NCBI GenBank assembly: GCA_910588025.1
Contig: CAJUQG010000006.1
Location: forward strand, 1 to 46,303
Length of the DNA stretch: 46,303 nucleotides
Direction of reading: 5' to 3'
From: an uncultured Bacilli bacterium
GTDB lineage: Bacteria > Bacillota_I > Bacilli_A > RF39 > UBA660
Numbering within the stretch: position 1 is the stretch's first letter; the number at the start of each line of letters is the position of its first letter. The notes below the pieces were generated by a model, which saw only the letters and a program-made list of their open reading frames with translations, searched no databases and was not told the origin of the DNA. Both the position numbers and the translations under genes were made by a program. Positions 15,100-24,215 of the stretch are shown here, in pieces.

Positions 15100-16026
15100 T
15101 TAAAGTAATTCGCGAATTTTTTCTACATTCTTAAAATTTAATTTAGCAATTTCTCGTAATTTTTCTTCTCCAAATTGTTTGACAATATTCGCTCCAACTG
15201 TATCCACAATTTCATTCGCACCCTTTGGAATATCTATCCCAAGACTTTTACTAATTTCATCCATTTTCATAAGAAAAATATACCGACAAATACAACTAGC
15301 AGCCGCAACACTCGCACATTTGCTTTCAGCTTTTGTCGTAAAAGTGATATTTGTAACTTTTTCCGTAGCATCTTGTATGTGTTCAAAATATTTTCTTGGA
15401 TAAACAAATTGGTCAACAACAATCTTATCATATGAGAAATCTTTTTGTTTCATTTGATACAATACTTTATTATGCAAAATAGCCTTAATTTGATTCATAT
15501 TGTAACCTTTTTCTTGCCACAAATTATAATCATGATTAGAAAGTGTAAAAGAAACATAAGGAATTCGTTTGATTAAATCAGGAATAATCTTTTTGATTTT
15601 TTCATCGGTAAGTTTCTTAGAATCTTTTACACCAATTTCATCTAGAAAATTAATATCCTCTTTTGATACATAAGCAGCTGTAACTACAATTGGTCCAAAA
15701 AAATCTCCAGTACCAACTTCATCTGAGCCAATCGTACTCATGTAAAAATAATAATCTTTTTCTTCTTTCTTTTCTTTTTTTTCATTACCAGATAAATCAA
15801 TAATTCGCTGATTTAAATGTCGTTCCATATCAATCCATAAATTGGCATCAATATCTGCACTGACTCCTTGAAACATAACCTTACCAGATTCATAAAGGGT
15901 AATAATCGTATCTGCTTCTTGAGCTTGAAAAATAGCATAGGGTGGCGTTTTCTCCCGTAACTTATCTTTATAAAATGCGATCATCTTTTCTTTTACATTA
16001 TCACTTGCTTTAAAAACGATTGTCAT
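15100..16026 (-). CDS. rnhC: ribonuclease HIII
   Basis: 308 residues. An N-terminal TBP-like substrate-binding domain (about 1-80, with QGVSADIDANLW) is followed by the RNase H2-type catalytic domain with GSDEVGTGDFFGP (metal-binding D and E), KDSKKLTDEKI, VDQF and KAESKCASVAAAS. It removes RNA from RNA-DNA hybrids. I use the ATG at 16026 because GAGAGGTG precedes it; the ATG five codons upstream lies on that ribosome binding site. A TGA-TACAAT extended -10-like box lies just upstream. In Bacillus it also neighbours cvpA. Confidence 0.93.
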   Translation of the reverse strand: MTIVFKASDNVKEKMIAFYKDKLREKTPPYAIFQAQEADTIITLYESGKVMFQGVSADIDANLWIDMERHLNQRIIDLSGNEKKEKKEEKDYYFYMSTIGSDEVGTGDFFGPIVVTAAYVSKEDINFLDEIGVKDSKKLTDEKIKKIIPDLIKRIPYVSFTLSNHDYNLWQEKGYNMNQIKAILHNKVLYQMKQKDFSYDKIVVDQFVYPRKYFEHIQDATEKVTNITFTTKAESKCASVAAASCICRYIFLMKMDEISKSLGIDIPKGANEIVDTVGANIVKQFGEEKLREIAKLNFKNVEKIRELL

Positions 16027-16235
16027 AAAAACACCTCTCATTTATTGTATCATAAGAATAAAATCTCTAAAAACGTATTTACTAATTTGACAATTTTTTC
16101 ATCATCTCAGTTTTATAAATATTTGTATATTTTGTTTCCAATAATAAAAATATTATAACACACTCCTAAGAAGTATGAAAAAGGTTTTCTTTTCCAAAAT
16201 AGTATAATATAATGATGTAAAGATAGGAGGTAAAT

Positions 16236-16952
16236 ATGTCATTTACTATTGTTGATGCCATTATAATATTATTTTTATTAATGGGAGCTTTGATTGGATT
16301 TAAAAGAGGTGTAATTCAAAGTGCCACCATGTTTTTGGGAATTATATTTGTAATCATTTTAGCGTATTACTTAAAAAATCCTTTATCAGAATTTATGTAT
16401 ACGCATTTTCCATTTTTTGAATTTAGTGGAGCATTAAAAGGTGTTACAGTATTAAATATCCTAATTTATGAAGCCATAGCGTTCTTAATCGTCTTCTTTG
16501 TTTTAGATGCTATCCTACAAATTGCTATTCGTGCAACAGGAATTTTAGAAAAAATTTTAAAATTTACTATTATTTTGGGAATTCCTTCCAAAATTGCTGG
16601 TGCCATCTTTGGTTTACTAGAACAATTTGTATATGTATTTGTCTTTTTGTTCTTATTTTCAAGATTAAGTTTTACAGCTGCATATGTTGAGGAAAGCTTT
16701 CTAGCACCCAAAATATTAAATCACACCCCAGTTTTATCAAATATCATGGATTTATCATTCCAGTCATTTGAAGAAATATATGGTTTAAAAGAAAAATATG
16801 AAAATTCTAATGATATGGATGCTTATAACCGTGAAGCGCTTGATATTTTATTAAAATATGAAGTAATCACAGTAGATTCTACTGAAAAATTAATTGAGAA
16901 TGAAAAAATAAAAATACCTGGTGTTGAAAGTATTTTAGCCAAGTATCGTTAA
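16236..16952 (+). CDS. CvpA family membrane protein
   Basis: 238 residues with four hydrophobic helices in the first 150 residues and the family features VDAIIILFLLMGALIGFKRG at the N-terminus and GAIFGLLEQF near 125. The C-terminal 90 residues are charged and presumably cytoplasmic. Homologues are named for colicin V production; their molecular role is unclear. A TATAAT box (16203-16208) and GGAGG site precede it. The gene pair with trxA follows Bacillus order with zapA, polX and mutS2 missing. Some 190 bases upstream of the promoter are A+T-rich with nothing else recognised. Confidence 0.8.
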   Translation: MSFTIVDAIIILFLLMGALIGFKRGVIQSATMFLGIIFVIILAYYLKNPLSEFMYTHFPFFEFSGALKGVTVLNILIYEAIAFLIVFFVLDAILQIAIRATGILEKILKFTIILGIPSKIAGAIFGLLEQFVYVFVFLFLFSRLSFTAAYVEESFLAPKILNHTPVLSNIMDLSFQSFEEIYGLKEKYENSNDMDAYNREALDILLKYEVITVDSTEKLIENEKIKIPGVESILAKYR

Positions 16953-16972
16953 TAGAGAAAGAAGGAAATAAT

Positions 16973-17260
16973 ATGATAAAATATTTAAAAGACGAAAAAC
17001 TAGAAGACTTAGTAAAAGAGGGGACCTACTTAGTGGATTTCTATGCAGATTGGTGTGGTCCTTGCAAAATGCTTGGTAGTGTATTAGAAACGATGGAAGA
17101 TGTGAATATTATAAAAATCAATGTTGATGAACATCCAGAATTGGCTTCTAAATATGGAGTTATGAGTATTCCTGTTTTAATGGTTTTTAAAAATGGCGTA
17201 GAGACAACCAAATCAATGGGATTCCAACCAGAAGAATCAATTCGAAAACTTTTAGATTAG
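16973..17260 (+). CDS. trxA: thioredoxin
   Basis: 95 residues with the active site WCGPCK (near 27-32), the cis-Pro in SIPVLMVF, and the standard fold length minus a few N-terminal residues. It reduces protein disulfides in the cytoplasm. It lies 20 bases after the cvpA-type gene, behind AGAAGGA, and is followed by a strong terminator. Confidence 0.93.
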   Translation: MIKYLKDEKLEDLVKEGTYLVDFYADWCGPCKMLGSVLETMEDVNIIKINVDEHPELASKYGVMSIPVLMVFKNGVETTKSMGFQPEESIRKLLD

Positions 17261-17280
17261 TAGCATATGCTACTTTTTTT
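17259..17280. terminator. terminator after trxA
   Basis: AGTAGC-ATAT-GCTACT (17259-17274) with TTTTTTT following; the 5' arm overlaps the trxA stop codon. The convergent gene ends inside the T tract. Confidence 0.75.
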
Positions 17281-17644
17281 CTTGATATAAATAGATAGCT
17301 TCCTTAGCACATTTTGCATAACTGCGCATTAAACCACCAGCCCCTAATTTAATTCCCCCAAAATAGCGCACAACAAAGATTGCGTGATTCCAATACTTTT
17401 CGGATTCAAGCAGCCGATAAAGTGGAGTTCCAGCAGTATTACTTGGTTCTTTATCATCACTTTTTCCCGCAGAATTTTGAAAATAATAAGCATAAGGAAT
17501 ATGTCGAGCTTTCTTATGCGTTTTTTTTAAATTTTGCCAAATATCTTTAACTTCATCTTGCGATTCCAACTCATAAAAATAAGCAATAAACTTCGACTTT
17601 TTAACTTCTAAAGTATAAGTACATAATTCTTTCACATAATTCAC
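17270..17644 (-). CDS. IMPACT/YigZ family protein, N-terminal domain only
   Basis: 124 residues matching the first domain of YigZ/IMPACT proteins: KKSKFIAYFYELES, HIPYAYYF, DDKEPSNTAGTP, VVRYFGGIKLGAGGLMRSY. Bacterial YigZ usually has about 200 residues with a second RNA-binding-like domain; here the protein stops after the first, as in some reduced genomes. The role is poorly defined, possibly in translation or ribosome quality. It has its own minus-strand unit. Confidence 0.85.
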   Translation of the reverse strand: MNYVKELCTYTLEVKKSKFIAYFYELESQDEVKDIWQNLKKTHKKARHIPYAYYFQNSAGKSDDKEPSNTAGTPLYRLLESEKYWNHAIFVVRYFGGIKLGAGGLMRSYAKCAKEAIYLYQEKK

Positions 17645-17763
17645 CTAAAAAAAGTATAGCGACAAATTGGCTCTACGTAAAGATTATCTCGAAAAAAGAG
17701 AATTTTTTTTGAAAATATTGTATACTAAAAACAATGGAATCAATTTTGAAAAGAGGTGGAAAG

Positions 17764-19554
17764 ATGTTTAAAGATAAATTAAGTTTAATTCCTCATTTAC
17801 CAGGATCATATCAAATGAAAAACAAAGATGGTGTTATTATTTATGTCGGAAAAGCCAAAGATTTGCATCGCCGAGTTTCTTCTTATTTCAATCGTACTCA
17901 TACTGGTAAAACCGCAAAAATGGTCAGTGAAATTGCTGATTTTTCCTACATCGTTGCGGGAAGCGAAACAGAAGCTTTTATCATGGAAATTAATTTAATC
18001 AAACAATATGACCCCAAATACAACATATTATTAAAAGATGATAAAAGTTATCCTTATATTGAATATATTGCCAAACCTTATCCAAAATTAAAAGTTTCTC
18101 GTTATTTAAGTATAAAAAAGAAAGACAACAAAAAATTATTTGGACCATATCCTAATGCCTATGCAGCCCGCAAAATTGTGAACCTTTTAAATCGTTTATA
18201 TCCTTTAAAGAAATGTGATGGCAACCCAAAAAAAGTTTGTCTCTATTATCATATCGGTGAATGTTTAGGATACTGCGAAAAGAAAATCATCGCTGAAAAA
18301 CAAATTCAAATGGAAAAAGATATTTTAAGTTTTTTAAATGGGAATGATAAAATTCTAACCGATAAGATGAAAGAAAAGATTAACACTTATAGTGAAACAT
18401 TAAATTTTGAAATGGCCCTTGAATTAAAAAAAGAACTGGATTATATCAATATTGTACTAGACAAACAAAAAGTGGAATTACATGATTTAATCAATCGTGA
18501 CTTAATTGGCTATTATTTTGATAAAGGCTATATCAGTATCCAAATATTTTTCTTAAGAAATGGCAAACTGGTTGGTGGACATACCGATATTTTTCCTGTT
18601 ATTAGTGAACCAAAAGATGAAATTGAAACCTATATTTTAAATTTTTATTCTCGTCACGAGATTCCAAAAGAAATTTTGATGACCGAGGATTTAAACCGAG
18701 AAGTAATCGGTACCATTTTAAATACTAAAGCTTTGTATCCAACACGGGGACCAAAAAAGAAATTGCTAGAGATGGCCTTGTTAAATGCCAAAATTAATCT
18801 AGAAAACGAATTAGAATTAACGTTAAAAGATGAGTATAAAACAGAACAAGCAAATGATCGTTTAAAAGAAATATTAAATCTTCCTGTTTTAGATCGGATT
18901 GATTTATTTGATAACTCTAATCTTTTTGGGGATTTTTCTGTAAGTGGTATGGTCGTCTTTAAAAATGGTCGACCTGCGAAAAGCGAATATCGAAAATACA
19001 AAATCAGTATTGATAAAAACGATGACTTTAATACAATGAAAGAAGTAATTTATCGTAGATATTATCGAGCTTTATTAGAAAAATTAGAGATGCCTAATTT
19101 AATTATTGTCGACGGTGGTATCAATCAAATTAATGCTTGTAAAAGTGTATTAGAAGATCTTAATTTAAAAATCAAAGTTTGTGGGTTACGAAAAAATGAA
19201 AAACACCGTACCAATGACTTATTAGATGGCACCACTTATGAAGAAATTCCGATTGAAAAAGATAGTAATGTTTTTCACTACTTAACTAGAATGCAAGATG
19301 AAGTTCATCGCTTTACGATTAGCTATCATCGTACTATTCGTAGTAAAGGAAGTATTAGTAGTGTGCTAGATAATATCGAAGGTATCGGGGAGAAACGAAA
19401 AAAAGAATTAATCAAAAAATTTGGTAGTGTAAGCAAAATGGAAGAAGCATCTATTGAAGAATTATCAAGCATTATTCCTTCTGAAATTGCTACTCATTTA
19501 AAAAAGTATTTACTAGCTCGTAAAGAATCCTTAAATCAAAAAGAAGAAAAATAA
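17764..19554 (+). CDS. uvrC: excinuclease ABC subunit C
   Basis: 596 residues. An N-terminal GIY-YIG nuclease (GSYQMKNKDGVIIYVGKAKDLHRRV), a UvrB-interacting UVR segment (about 190-230), a C-terminal RNase H-like endonuclease domain (DLFDNSNLFGDFSVSGMVVF, IIVDGGINQI) and a tandem helix-hairpin-helix end (IEGIGEKRKKELIKKFGSV). It makes both cuts in nucleotide excision repair. The ATG at 17764 follows GAGGTGG; an in-frame ATG at 17734 lies at the likely transcription start downstream of TATACT (17721-17726) and is not favoured. trxA-uvrC order is conserved in Bacillus. Confidence 0.95.
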   Translation: MFKDKLSLIPHLPGSYQMKNKDGVIIYVGKAKDLHRRVSSYFNRTHTGKTAKMVSEIADFSYIVAGSETEAFIMEINLIKQYDPKYNILLKDDKSYPYIEYIAKPYPKLKVSRYLSIKKKDNKKLFGPYPNAYAARKIVNLLNRLYPLKKCDGNPKKVCLYYHIGECLGYCEKKIIAEKQIQMEKDILSFLNGNDKILTDKMKEKINTYSETLNFEMALELKKELDYINIVLDKQKVELHDLINRDLIGYYFDKGYISIQIFFLRNGKLVGGHTDIFPVISEPKDEIETYILNFYSRHEIPKEILMTEDLNREVIGTILNTKALYPTRGPKKKLLEMALLNAKINLENELELTLKDEYKTEQANDRLKEILNLPVLDRIDLFDNSNLFGDFSVSGMVVFKNGRPAKSEYRKYKISIDKNDDFNTMKEVIYRRYYRALLEKLEMPNLIIVDGGINQINACKSVLEDLNLKIKVCGLRKNEKHRTNDLLDGTTYEEIPIEKDSNVFHYLTRMQDEVHRFTISYHRTIRSKGSISSVLDNIEGIGEKRKKELIKKFGSVSKMEEASIEELSSIIPSEIATHLKKYLLARKESLNQKEEK

Positions 19555-19608
19555 ATGTCAATCTAGATAATCTACTTCATTCATAGTATAATGAAACAAG
19601 GTGAAAGA

Positions 19609-20754
19609 ATGAAAAGAGATATCACATTAAAAAAAGATTATAATATCAAACTTCAAAGTGGCATTACGAAGCATTTAACACCAAAATACATTTATTTGCC
19701 TATCTTCACAGACGATGAAATAATTTCCAATATTTTAGTAAAAAGAGAAGAAAAAATTAGTAATCATTTAATTTCTCCCGTATCAGGAAAAATCGTTGGG
19801 ATGAAATATTGTTTGTTACCAAATGGTAGAGTGCAAAAATGCTTAGCTATTTTAAATGACTATAAGGAAACCATGTTACAACGCCATGCAATTCGTAAAA
19901 AAATGTCCAAAATATCTTACGAACAAATGTTAATTGAACTAAAAGATTATCATTATGACGATTTAATTGCCAAATTACAAATGGCGAAAGGAGCGAAAAT
20001 TTTAATTTGCAATGGAATGGAAGATGAACCTTATGTTGCAAATGAAATTTTTATTGGCAAAGAAGATACAAATATGGTTTTAGAGACACTGGATGCGTTA
20101 AAAGAAATGATGTCTTTTGAACAAATTAAAATGATTATCAAAAATAATGACCGAGAAGGAATTGAAAGCTATAGTAACTTTTTAGGAACTTATCCTAATA
20201 TAAATTTACAATATGTTCCTGATTATTATCTCATTGCTGAAAATGATTTCCTAAAAGATTACTTACAATTAATAGAACCTTGTCTTATCTTAAAACCAAG
20301 TGAATTACGCATTTTATATCATGTTTTAAAACGTCGTCGTTATGTGACTGAAACAATTTTTACGGTAAGTGGCGATGCCATTCAAAATCCGCAAATCATG
20401 GAAGCGAAGATAGGAAGCTCTGTGAAAGAAGTGTTACAACAACATATTCATTTTTTAACACAAGATACAGTAATTTATATCAACGGACTAATGCGAGGAA
20501 TAACTCTAGAAACCGAAAACTTAATTGTGACACCAGAATTAACATCTATTTTAATTATGAAACAAGATCACTTGCAAGAAGAATCTTGTATCAACTGTGG
20601 GAAATGTTATCAAATTTGTCCAAAAGGATGCAATCCTCGAAGCTATTTAAGAAGTAATAACAAAGAAGAAATAAAAGAATGTATTGATTGTGGATTGTGC
20701 TCTTATATTTGTCCATCCCTTATCGATTTAAGAAAGAGAATAAAAGGTGATTAA
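19609..20754 (+). CDS. RnfC-like electron transport subunit
   Basis: 381 residues. The central region has the RnfC/NQO1-type NADH-binding domain with ICNGMEDEPYVANE, matching the family's INGAECEPY motif. The C-terminus has two 4Fe-4S motifs, CINCGKCYQICP and CIDCGLCSYICP. The N-terminal barrel-sandwich part is shortened (LISPVSGKIVG). RnfC is a peripheral subunit of the ferredoxin:NAD oxidoreductase that pumps Na+ or H+. I start at 19609, behind AAGGTG, because the -10 box (TATAAT, 19587-19592) overlaps the ATG at 19591. It runs directly into an RnfD-like gene. The other Rnf subunits are absent from the window. Confidence 0.82.
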   Translation: MKRDITLKKDYNIKLQSGITKHLTPKYIYLPIFTDDEIISNILVKREEKISNHLISPVSGKIVGMKYCLLPNGRVQKCLAILNDYKETMLQRHAIRKKMSKISYEQMLIELKDYHYDDLIAKLQMAKGAKILICNGMEDEPYVANEIFIGKEDTNMVLETLDALKEMMSFEQIKMIIKNNDREGIESYSNFLGTYPNINLQYVPDYYLIAENDFLKDYLQLIEPCLILKPSELRILYHVLKRRRYVTETIFTVSGDAIQNPQIMEAKIGSSVKEVLQQHIHFLTQDTVIYINGLMRGITLETENLIVTPELTSILIMKQDHLQEESCINCGKCYQICPKGCNPRSYLRSNNKEEIKECIDCGLCSYICPSLIDLRKRIKGD

Positions 20755-21750
20755 ATGAAAAAACAACCTTGCATACATTATGATAAAGAAAATTCATATT
20801 TTTATCATCTTTTCATTGCTCTTGTTCCATTCCTTTTTTATGGTTGGTATAAAAATGGTATATTGCCATTTCTAAATAAAGATATAGCTTGGTTTCAAAT
20901 ATTTCGTCCTCTTTTATTTCCTATCGTAGGATTTTTCATTGGCCTATGCTCGGATTATCTTATGAAACATATGAAAGAAAAAAAAAGAGTACTAACCTTG
21001 CATGCTTTATATGGAATGTTACTATTTATGACAATTCCCTTACAAGCAAATCTATTTTTAGTAGGAATATTTGTATTATTAGCATTTTGTCTTTTTTCAG
21101 TGTTAGAAAAAACCAAATGGTCTATTAATACCTTACTTGCAACCAAAGGATTATTAATTCTTATATTAACTTTTATTTGTAAAGTTTCTTATGCTAATGC
21201 TACAGAGAGTACAAATGTCGTATTTTATTCGCTAATTGATATCTTTTTTGGTCGTAGTGTTGGAGGGGTAGCTTCTACTAGTATCTTTTTCATGATAATT
21301 GCTTATCTATTTCTTACCTTTGATTTTTTTTATAAGAAAAGAATTCCTATTTATACCTTTTTATCTTTTACATTCCTTGCTCTTATCCTTGAAGTAATAA
21401 CTCCCACTGGAAATTTAATGAAATTTCTTCTAAATCCTGCCATCTTTTTTGCAAGTATTTTCTTTGCTAGTGAAATAACTTCTTCGCCATACACTGAAAC
21501 AGGATGCGTTATCTATGGAGTCATAAATGGCTTACTTGGCTGTTTCTTGAGTCGTTTTTTCTCGTTCCAAGAAGGAATTTATTTATCCATCCTTTTAACC
21601 AGTCTATTTGTACCTGTGATAGATCGAATTTCTTATAAAATAGAGAAAAAAAAGCAGAAGTTTTGTCGAATGCCCAAAGCAAAAAAAGGCGATTGCCTTC
21701 CGAAACTATCCCAAAATTCAACATTTGTCTTACCAAAAATGAAAAAATAA
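20755..21750 (+). CDS. RnfD-like membrane subunit
   Basis: 331 residues with eight or nine hydrophobic helices. The second half follows RnfD: IDIFFGRSVGGVASTS (usually with GETS), the DPVTSPVT-like segment here SEITSSPYT, IYGVINGLLGCFLSRF, QEGIYLSILLTSLFVPVIDR. RnfD carries covalent FMN on a Thr in an SGAT-like motif; the nearest candidate here is ANATEST. The family's GKHLFGGLG loop is missing. It starts one base after the rnfC stop, so the two are one operon. The C-terminal 35 residues are basic and polar. Assignment is by overall pattern. Confidence 0.7.
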   Translation: MKKQPCIHYDKENSYFYHLFIALVPFLFYGWYKNGILPFLNKDIAWFQIFRPLLFPIVGFFIGLCSDYLMKHMKEKKRVLTLHALYGMLLFMTIPLQANLFLVGIFVLLAFCLFSVLEKTKWSINTLLATKGLLILILTFICKVSYANATESTNVVFYSLIDIFFGRSVGGVASTSIFFMIIAYLFLTFDFFYKKRIPIYTFLSFTFLALILEVITPTGNLMKFLLNPAIFFASIFFASEITSSPYTETGCVIYGVINGLLGCFLSRFFSFQEGIYLSILLTSLFVPVIDRISYKIEKKKQKFCRMPKAKKGDCLPKLSQNSTFVLPKMKK

Positions 21751-21752
21751 GT

Positions 21753-21791
21753 AAAAAAAGATTCTAATTATCAAAATTAGGGTCTTTTTTT
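21753..21791 (+). terminator. terminator after the rnfCD-like operon
   Basis: AAAAAAGA-TT-CTAATT pairs with AATTAG-GG-TCTTTTTT, giving a long stem with a small internal loop and a T tract. Confidence 0.8.
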
Positions 21792-21797
21792 CATCTC

Positions 21798-21826
21798 TTT
21801 ACAAATAGTCATATCCTCTCTATATT
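21798..21826 (+). promoter_or_regulatory. promoter of the surface-protein operon
   Basis: TTTACA (21798-21803), a 17-base spacer and TATATT (21821-21826). It lies right after the preceding terminator and about 35 bases before the first start codon. Confidence 0.6.
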
Positions 21827-21861
21827 ATGTCTTGCGATTCGCAAAAAAGAAAGGAAAAAAT

Positions 21862-23277
21862 ATGAAAAAAATTATCAAACTTCTATTAATTGGCTGTGGT
21901 TTCTTTTACATATTCAAAAATAATGTGAAAGCGAAAACCTTTGAATTAGAAGCCTCACCAGAACAAGTAACATATATGATTGAAAAAGGACCCCATAAAT
22001 TTCAACTATATTTTCATTTAATTCGTGACCGCGAAACAAAAGAGTACGTTTATTGTTTAGAACCAGGGGTAGCTTTAAGTAGCGAAGAATATGAAGAACT
22101 AAAAGAAATAGAGTATAGTAAGTTAAACTTATCTGAGGAAATCATTGATGAGATCACTCATATTGCTTATTTTGGATATAATGATACAACTCATCAAAAT
22201 CGCAACTATTATTATGCTGCTCAATTACTCATCTGGGAAAAAATAATTCCCGAAGATTGGAGAATTTATTACACCAATGGTCTAGGGAAAGAAGAAATAA
22301 AACCATATCAAATGGAACGCCAAGAAATTATGAAACAAATAGAAGAAGACCAAAAACAACCATCATTTGCTAACCAAACATTTTCGTGGTTAAGTAACAA
22401 TCCGTTGCTTCTAAAAGATACTACAAATACTCTAAATCATTATCAAATCCTTGATAACAAACAACTAGAAGTAGTAAAAAAAGATGATGTGATAGAAATT
22501 AAAAGTACCAAAGAGCAAGAAGTTACCTTAGAATTTGTTAAAAATTATGAAGGAAAGCCTTTACAATTTTATTATCGAGCCGATGGTCAAAATACATTAA
22601 TGCGTGGAGCGTTAACAAATAAAACATTTCAAATACATTTAAAACCAGTCGAAACCGAGGTAAAAATCACCAAAATAGATGAGGACGGAATACCCTTAAA
22701 GAATGTTACCTTTCGTCTTTTAAAACAAAATAGTACCGAGATGATAACCGAAGAAAAAACGGATGAATTTGGGCGAATCACATTCAAAAATTTAGATTTT
22801 GGAACTTATTGTTTAGAAGAGCAAAATACTCCAAATGATTACATACCATTATCAGAACCTGTTTGTTTTGAATTATCCCAATCGAATCCCAAATTATCCC
22901 TGCCAATTACTAACCAAAAAAAACGTTCCAAATTAATCATTCAAAAATTAGATGCCGAAAATAAAAATATCCTCGAAAAAGTACGGTTTCAAGTTTGGTA
23001 CAAAGACACATGTCTTATCGATGATTATACCAATGAATTTGGTCTTTTAGAATTAGACAATTTAGTAAATGGCGAATATAAAATCATTGAAATAGAAACG
23101 TTAGATGGCTACCAGTTAGAAAAAGAACCCTTGTGGATCACAATTGATGGTACCACTCCCGTTATTACCACTACCATATACAATCGCAAATTAGAAAATG
23201 TTCCTAATACCTTAGAGCAAATAGAGAGCTTAACAGAACAATATATCATTAACGAAGAAAGGAAAAAGAAAAAATGA
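21862..23277 (+). CDS. secreted surface protein with thioester domain and two SpaA/Cna-B repeats
   Basis: 471 residues from the ATG at 21862 (GAAAGGAA ahead). A Sec signal ends near VKAKTF. Residues about 25-145 form a thioester-type domain: YCLEPG (Cys65) and AAQLLIW (Gln121) match the Cys and Gln that form an internal thioester in Gram-positive adhesins, used to bind host surfaces covalently. Two SpaA/Cna-B-type repeats follow (about 265-350 and 362-450). The end has ENVPNT, shared with the next protein and resembling a class D sortase signal, but no hydrophobic helix follows: the last 21 residues are charged. Anchoring is therefore unclear. The stop overlaps the next start (ATGA). Confidence 0.75.
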   Translation: MKKIIKLLLIGCGFFYIFKNNVKAKTFELEASPEQVTYMIEKGPHKFQLYFHLIRDRETKEYVYCLEPGVALSSEEYEELKEIEYSKLNLSEEIIDEITHIAYFGYNDTTHQNRNYYYAAQLLIWEKIIPEDWRIYYTNGLGKEEIKPYQMERQEIMKQIEEDQKQPSFANQTFSWLSNNPLLLKDTTNTLNHYQILDNKQLEVVKKDDVIEIKSTKEQEVTLEFVKNYEGKPLQFYYRADGQNTLMRGALTNKTFQIHLKPVETEVKITKIDEDGIPLKNVTFRLLKQNSTEMITEEKTDEFGRITFKNLDFGTYCLEEQNTPNDYIPLSEPVCFELSQSNPKLSLPITNQKKRSKLIIQKLDAENKNILEKVRFQVWYKDTCLIDDYTNEFGLLELDNLVNGEYKIIEIETLDGYQLEKEPLWITIDGTTPVITTTIYNRKLENVPNTLEQIESLTEQYIINEERKKKK

Positions 23278-24215
23278 AAAAAATAATTTGGATGGTGTGT
23301 CTATGCTGCTTTTCATGCCTCATTTGCCAAGCGAAAACTTTAAACCTTCGCGCGAATATGTTGATGTTTAATTCTTATGATTTAATAGAGCAAAACGAAA
23401 TCTTTGTTATATATACCAATAATTTAACCGAAAAAATCATGTTTTCTTTAAATCCTTATGAAAAGCCACAAAATCTTAGTAATTATCAAGAAGAAAAGCT
23501 AAATTGGTCTAACATCGACATAGAAACTCAAAATCAAATTAAAAAAGCCATTTATGAAACGCAACATGCTGAAAATTTTGAAACACAAATGTATTTTTAT
23601 ATTCATACGCAAATGTTAATCTGGCATACGTTTCATCCTGAAATATCAGTATTAATGGGCCCAGAAGTAGGAAGTTTCGTGGGTAAATTAGCCAAATATC
23701 AAAAAATATGGGAAGAAAAAACGAAAACCAAACCAGAATGGATTAAAGACTATGAATTGGAAAAAGAATTAACGTTACCTATGGATGATTCCTATACCTT
23801 GTCATCAAAAGATTGCCAAATAAAAGAAGAAGAGGGATTTTGGAAAATAACAGATTGCAATCAAGAAAGTATATTACATATTAAAGAGAAAGGAGAAGAA
23901 AATATTATCTTTTACACCAAAGAAGAAAGTGATGTGATAGAATCTGGTTTTTCTCCTTGTCAATATAAAATAAAATTAACAGTTTTAAAAAAAGATGAAC
24001 CGATAAATCCTCCACTAAAAGAGGAAGAAGAAATGGATACTCCAGTAGAAGAAACACCTTCTATCGAAGAAAATACTACAACCAATGAAAACAAAACACC
24101 CAATCAAGTTTATGTTTTAGAAAATGTTCCCAATACTTATGAAATTGCTGGTGAACCCAAAAGTATCTTTCTCTTTCTTTTCTTTACAGTTTTATGGTTA
24201 AAAAAACAATTGTAA
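23274..24215 (+). CDS. paralogous secreted protein with degenerate thioester domain and sorting signal
   Basis: 313 residues. A signal peptide (MKKIIWMVCLCC to QAKT) precedes a domain that aligns with the thioester domain of the previous protein. HTQMLIW (Gln113) is kept, but the expected Cys in FSLNP is Ser58, so no thioester can form. Then come a beta-rich segment with several Cys, an acidic Pro/Glu/Thr spacer (about 240-285), and a proper sorting signal: ENVPNT, a hydrophobic stretch (SIFLFLFFTVLWL) and KKQL. It overlaps the next gene, a sortase, by 22 bases. It probably serves as a wall-anchored partner or base for the preceding protein. Confidence 0.7.
   Translation: MKKIIWMVCLCCFSCLICQAKTLNLRANMLMFNSYDLIEQNEIFVIYTNNLTEKIMFSLNPYEKPQNLSNYQEEKLNWSNIDIETQNQIKKAIYETQHAENFETQMYFYIHTQMLIWHTFHPEISVLMGPEVGSFVGKLAKYQKIWEEKTKTKPEWIKDYELEKELTLPMDDSYTLSSKDCQIKEEEGFWKITDCNQESILHIKEKGEENIIFYTKEESDVIESGFSPCQYKIKLTVLKKDEPINPPLKEEEEMDTPVEETPSIEENTTTNENKTPNQVYVLENVPNTYEIAGEPKSIFLFLFFTVLWLKKQL

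Noticed and set aside
15175..15435. Plus-strand ORFs within rnhC
   Set aside because: They are antisense to catalytic RNase HIII motifs and lack ribosome binding sites.
21832..21861. TTG start extending the thioester protein by ten residues
   Set aside because: It would put charged residues before the signal peptide; the ATG at 21862 has a proper ribosome binding site.
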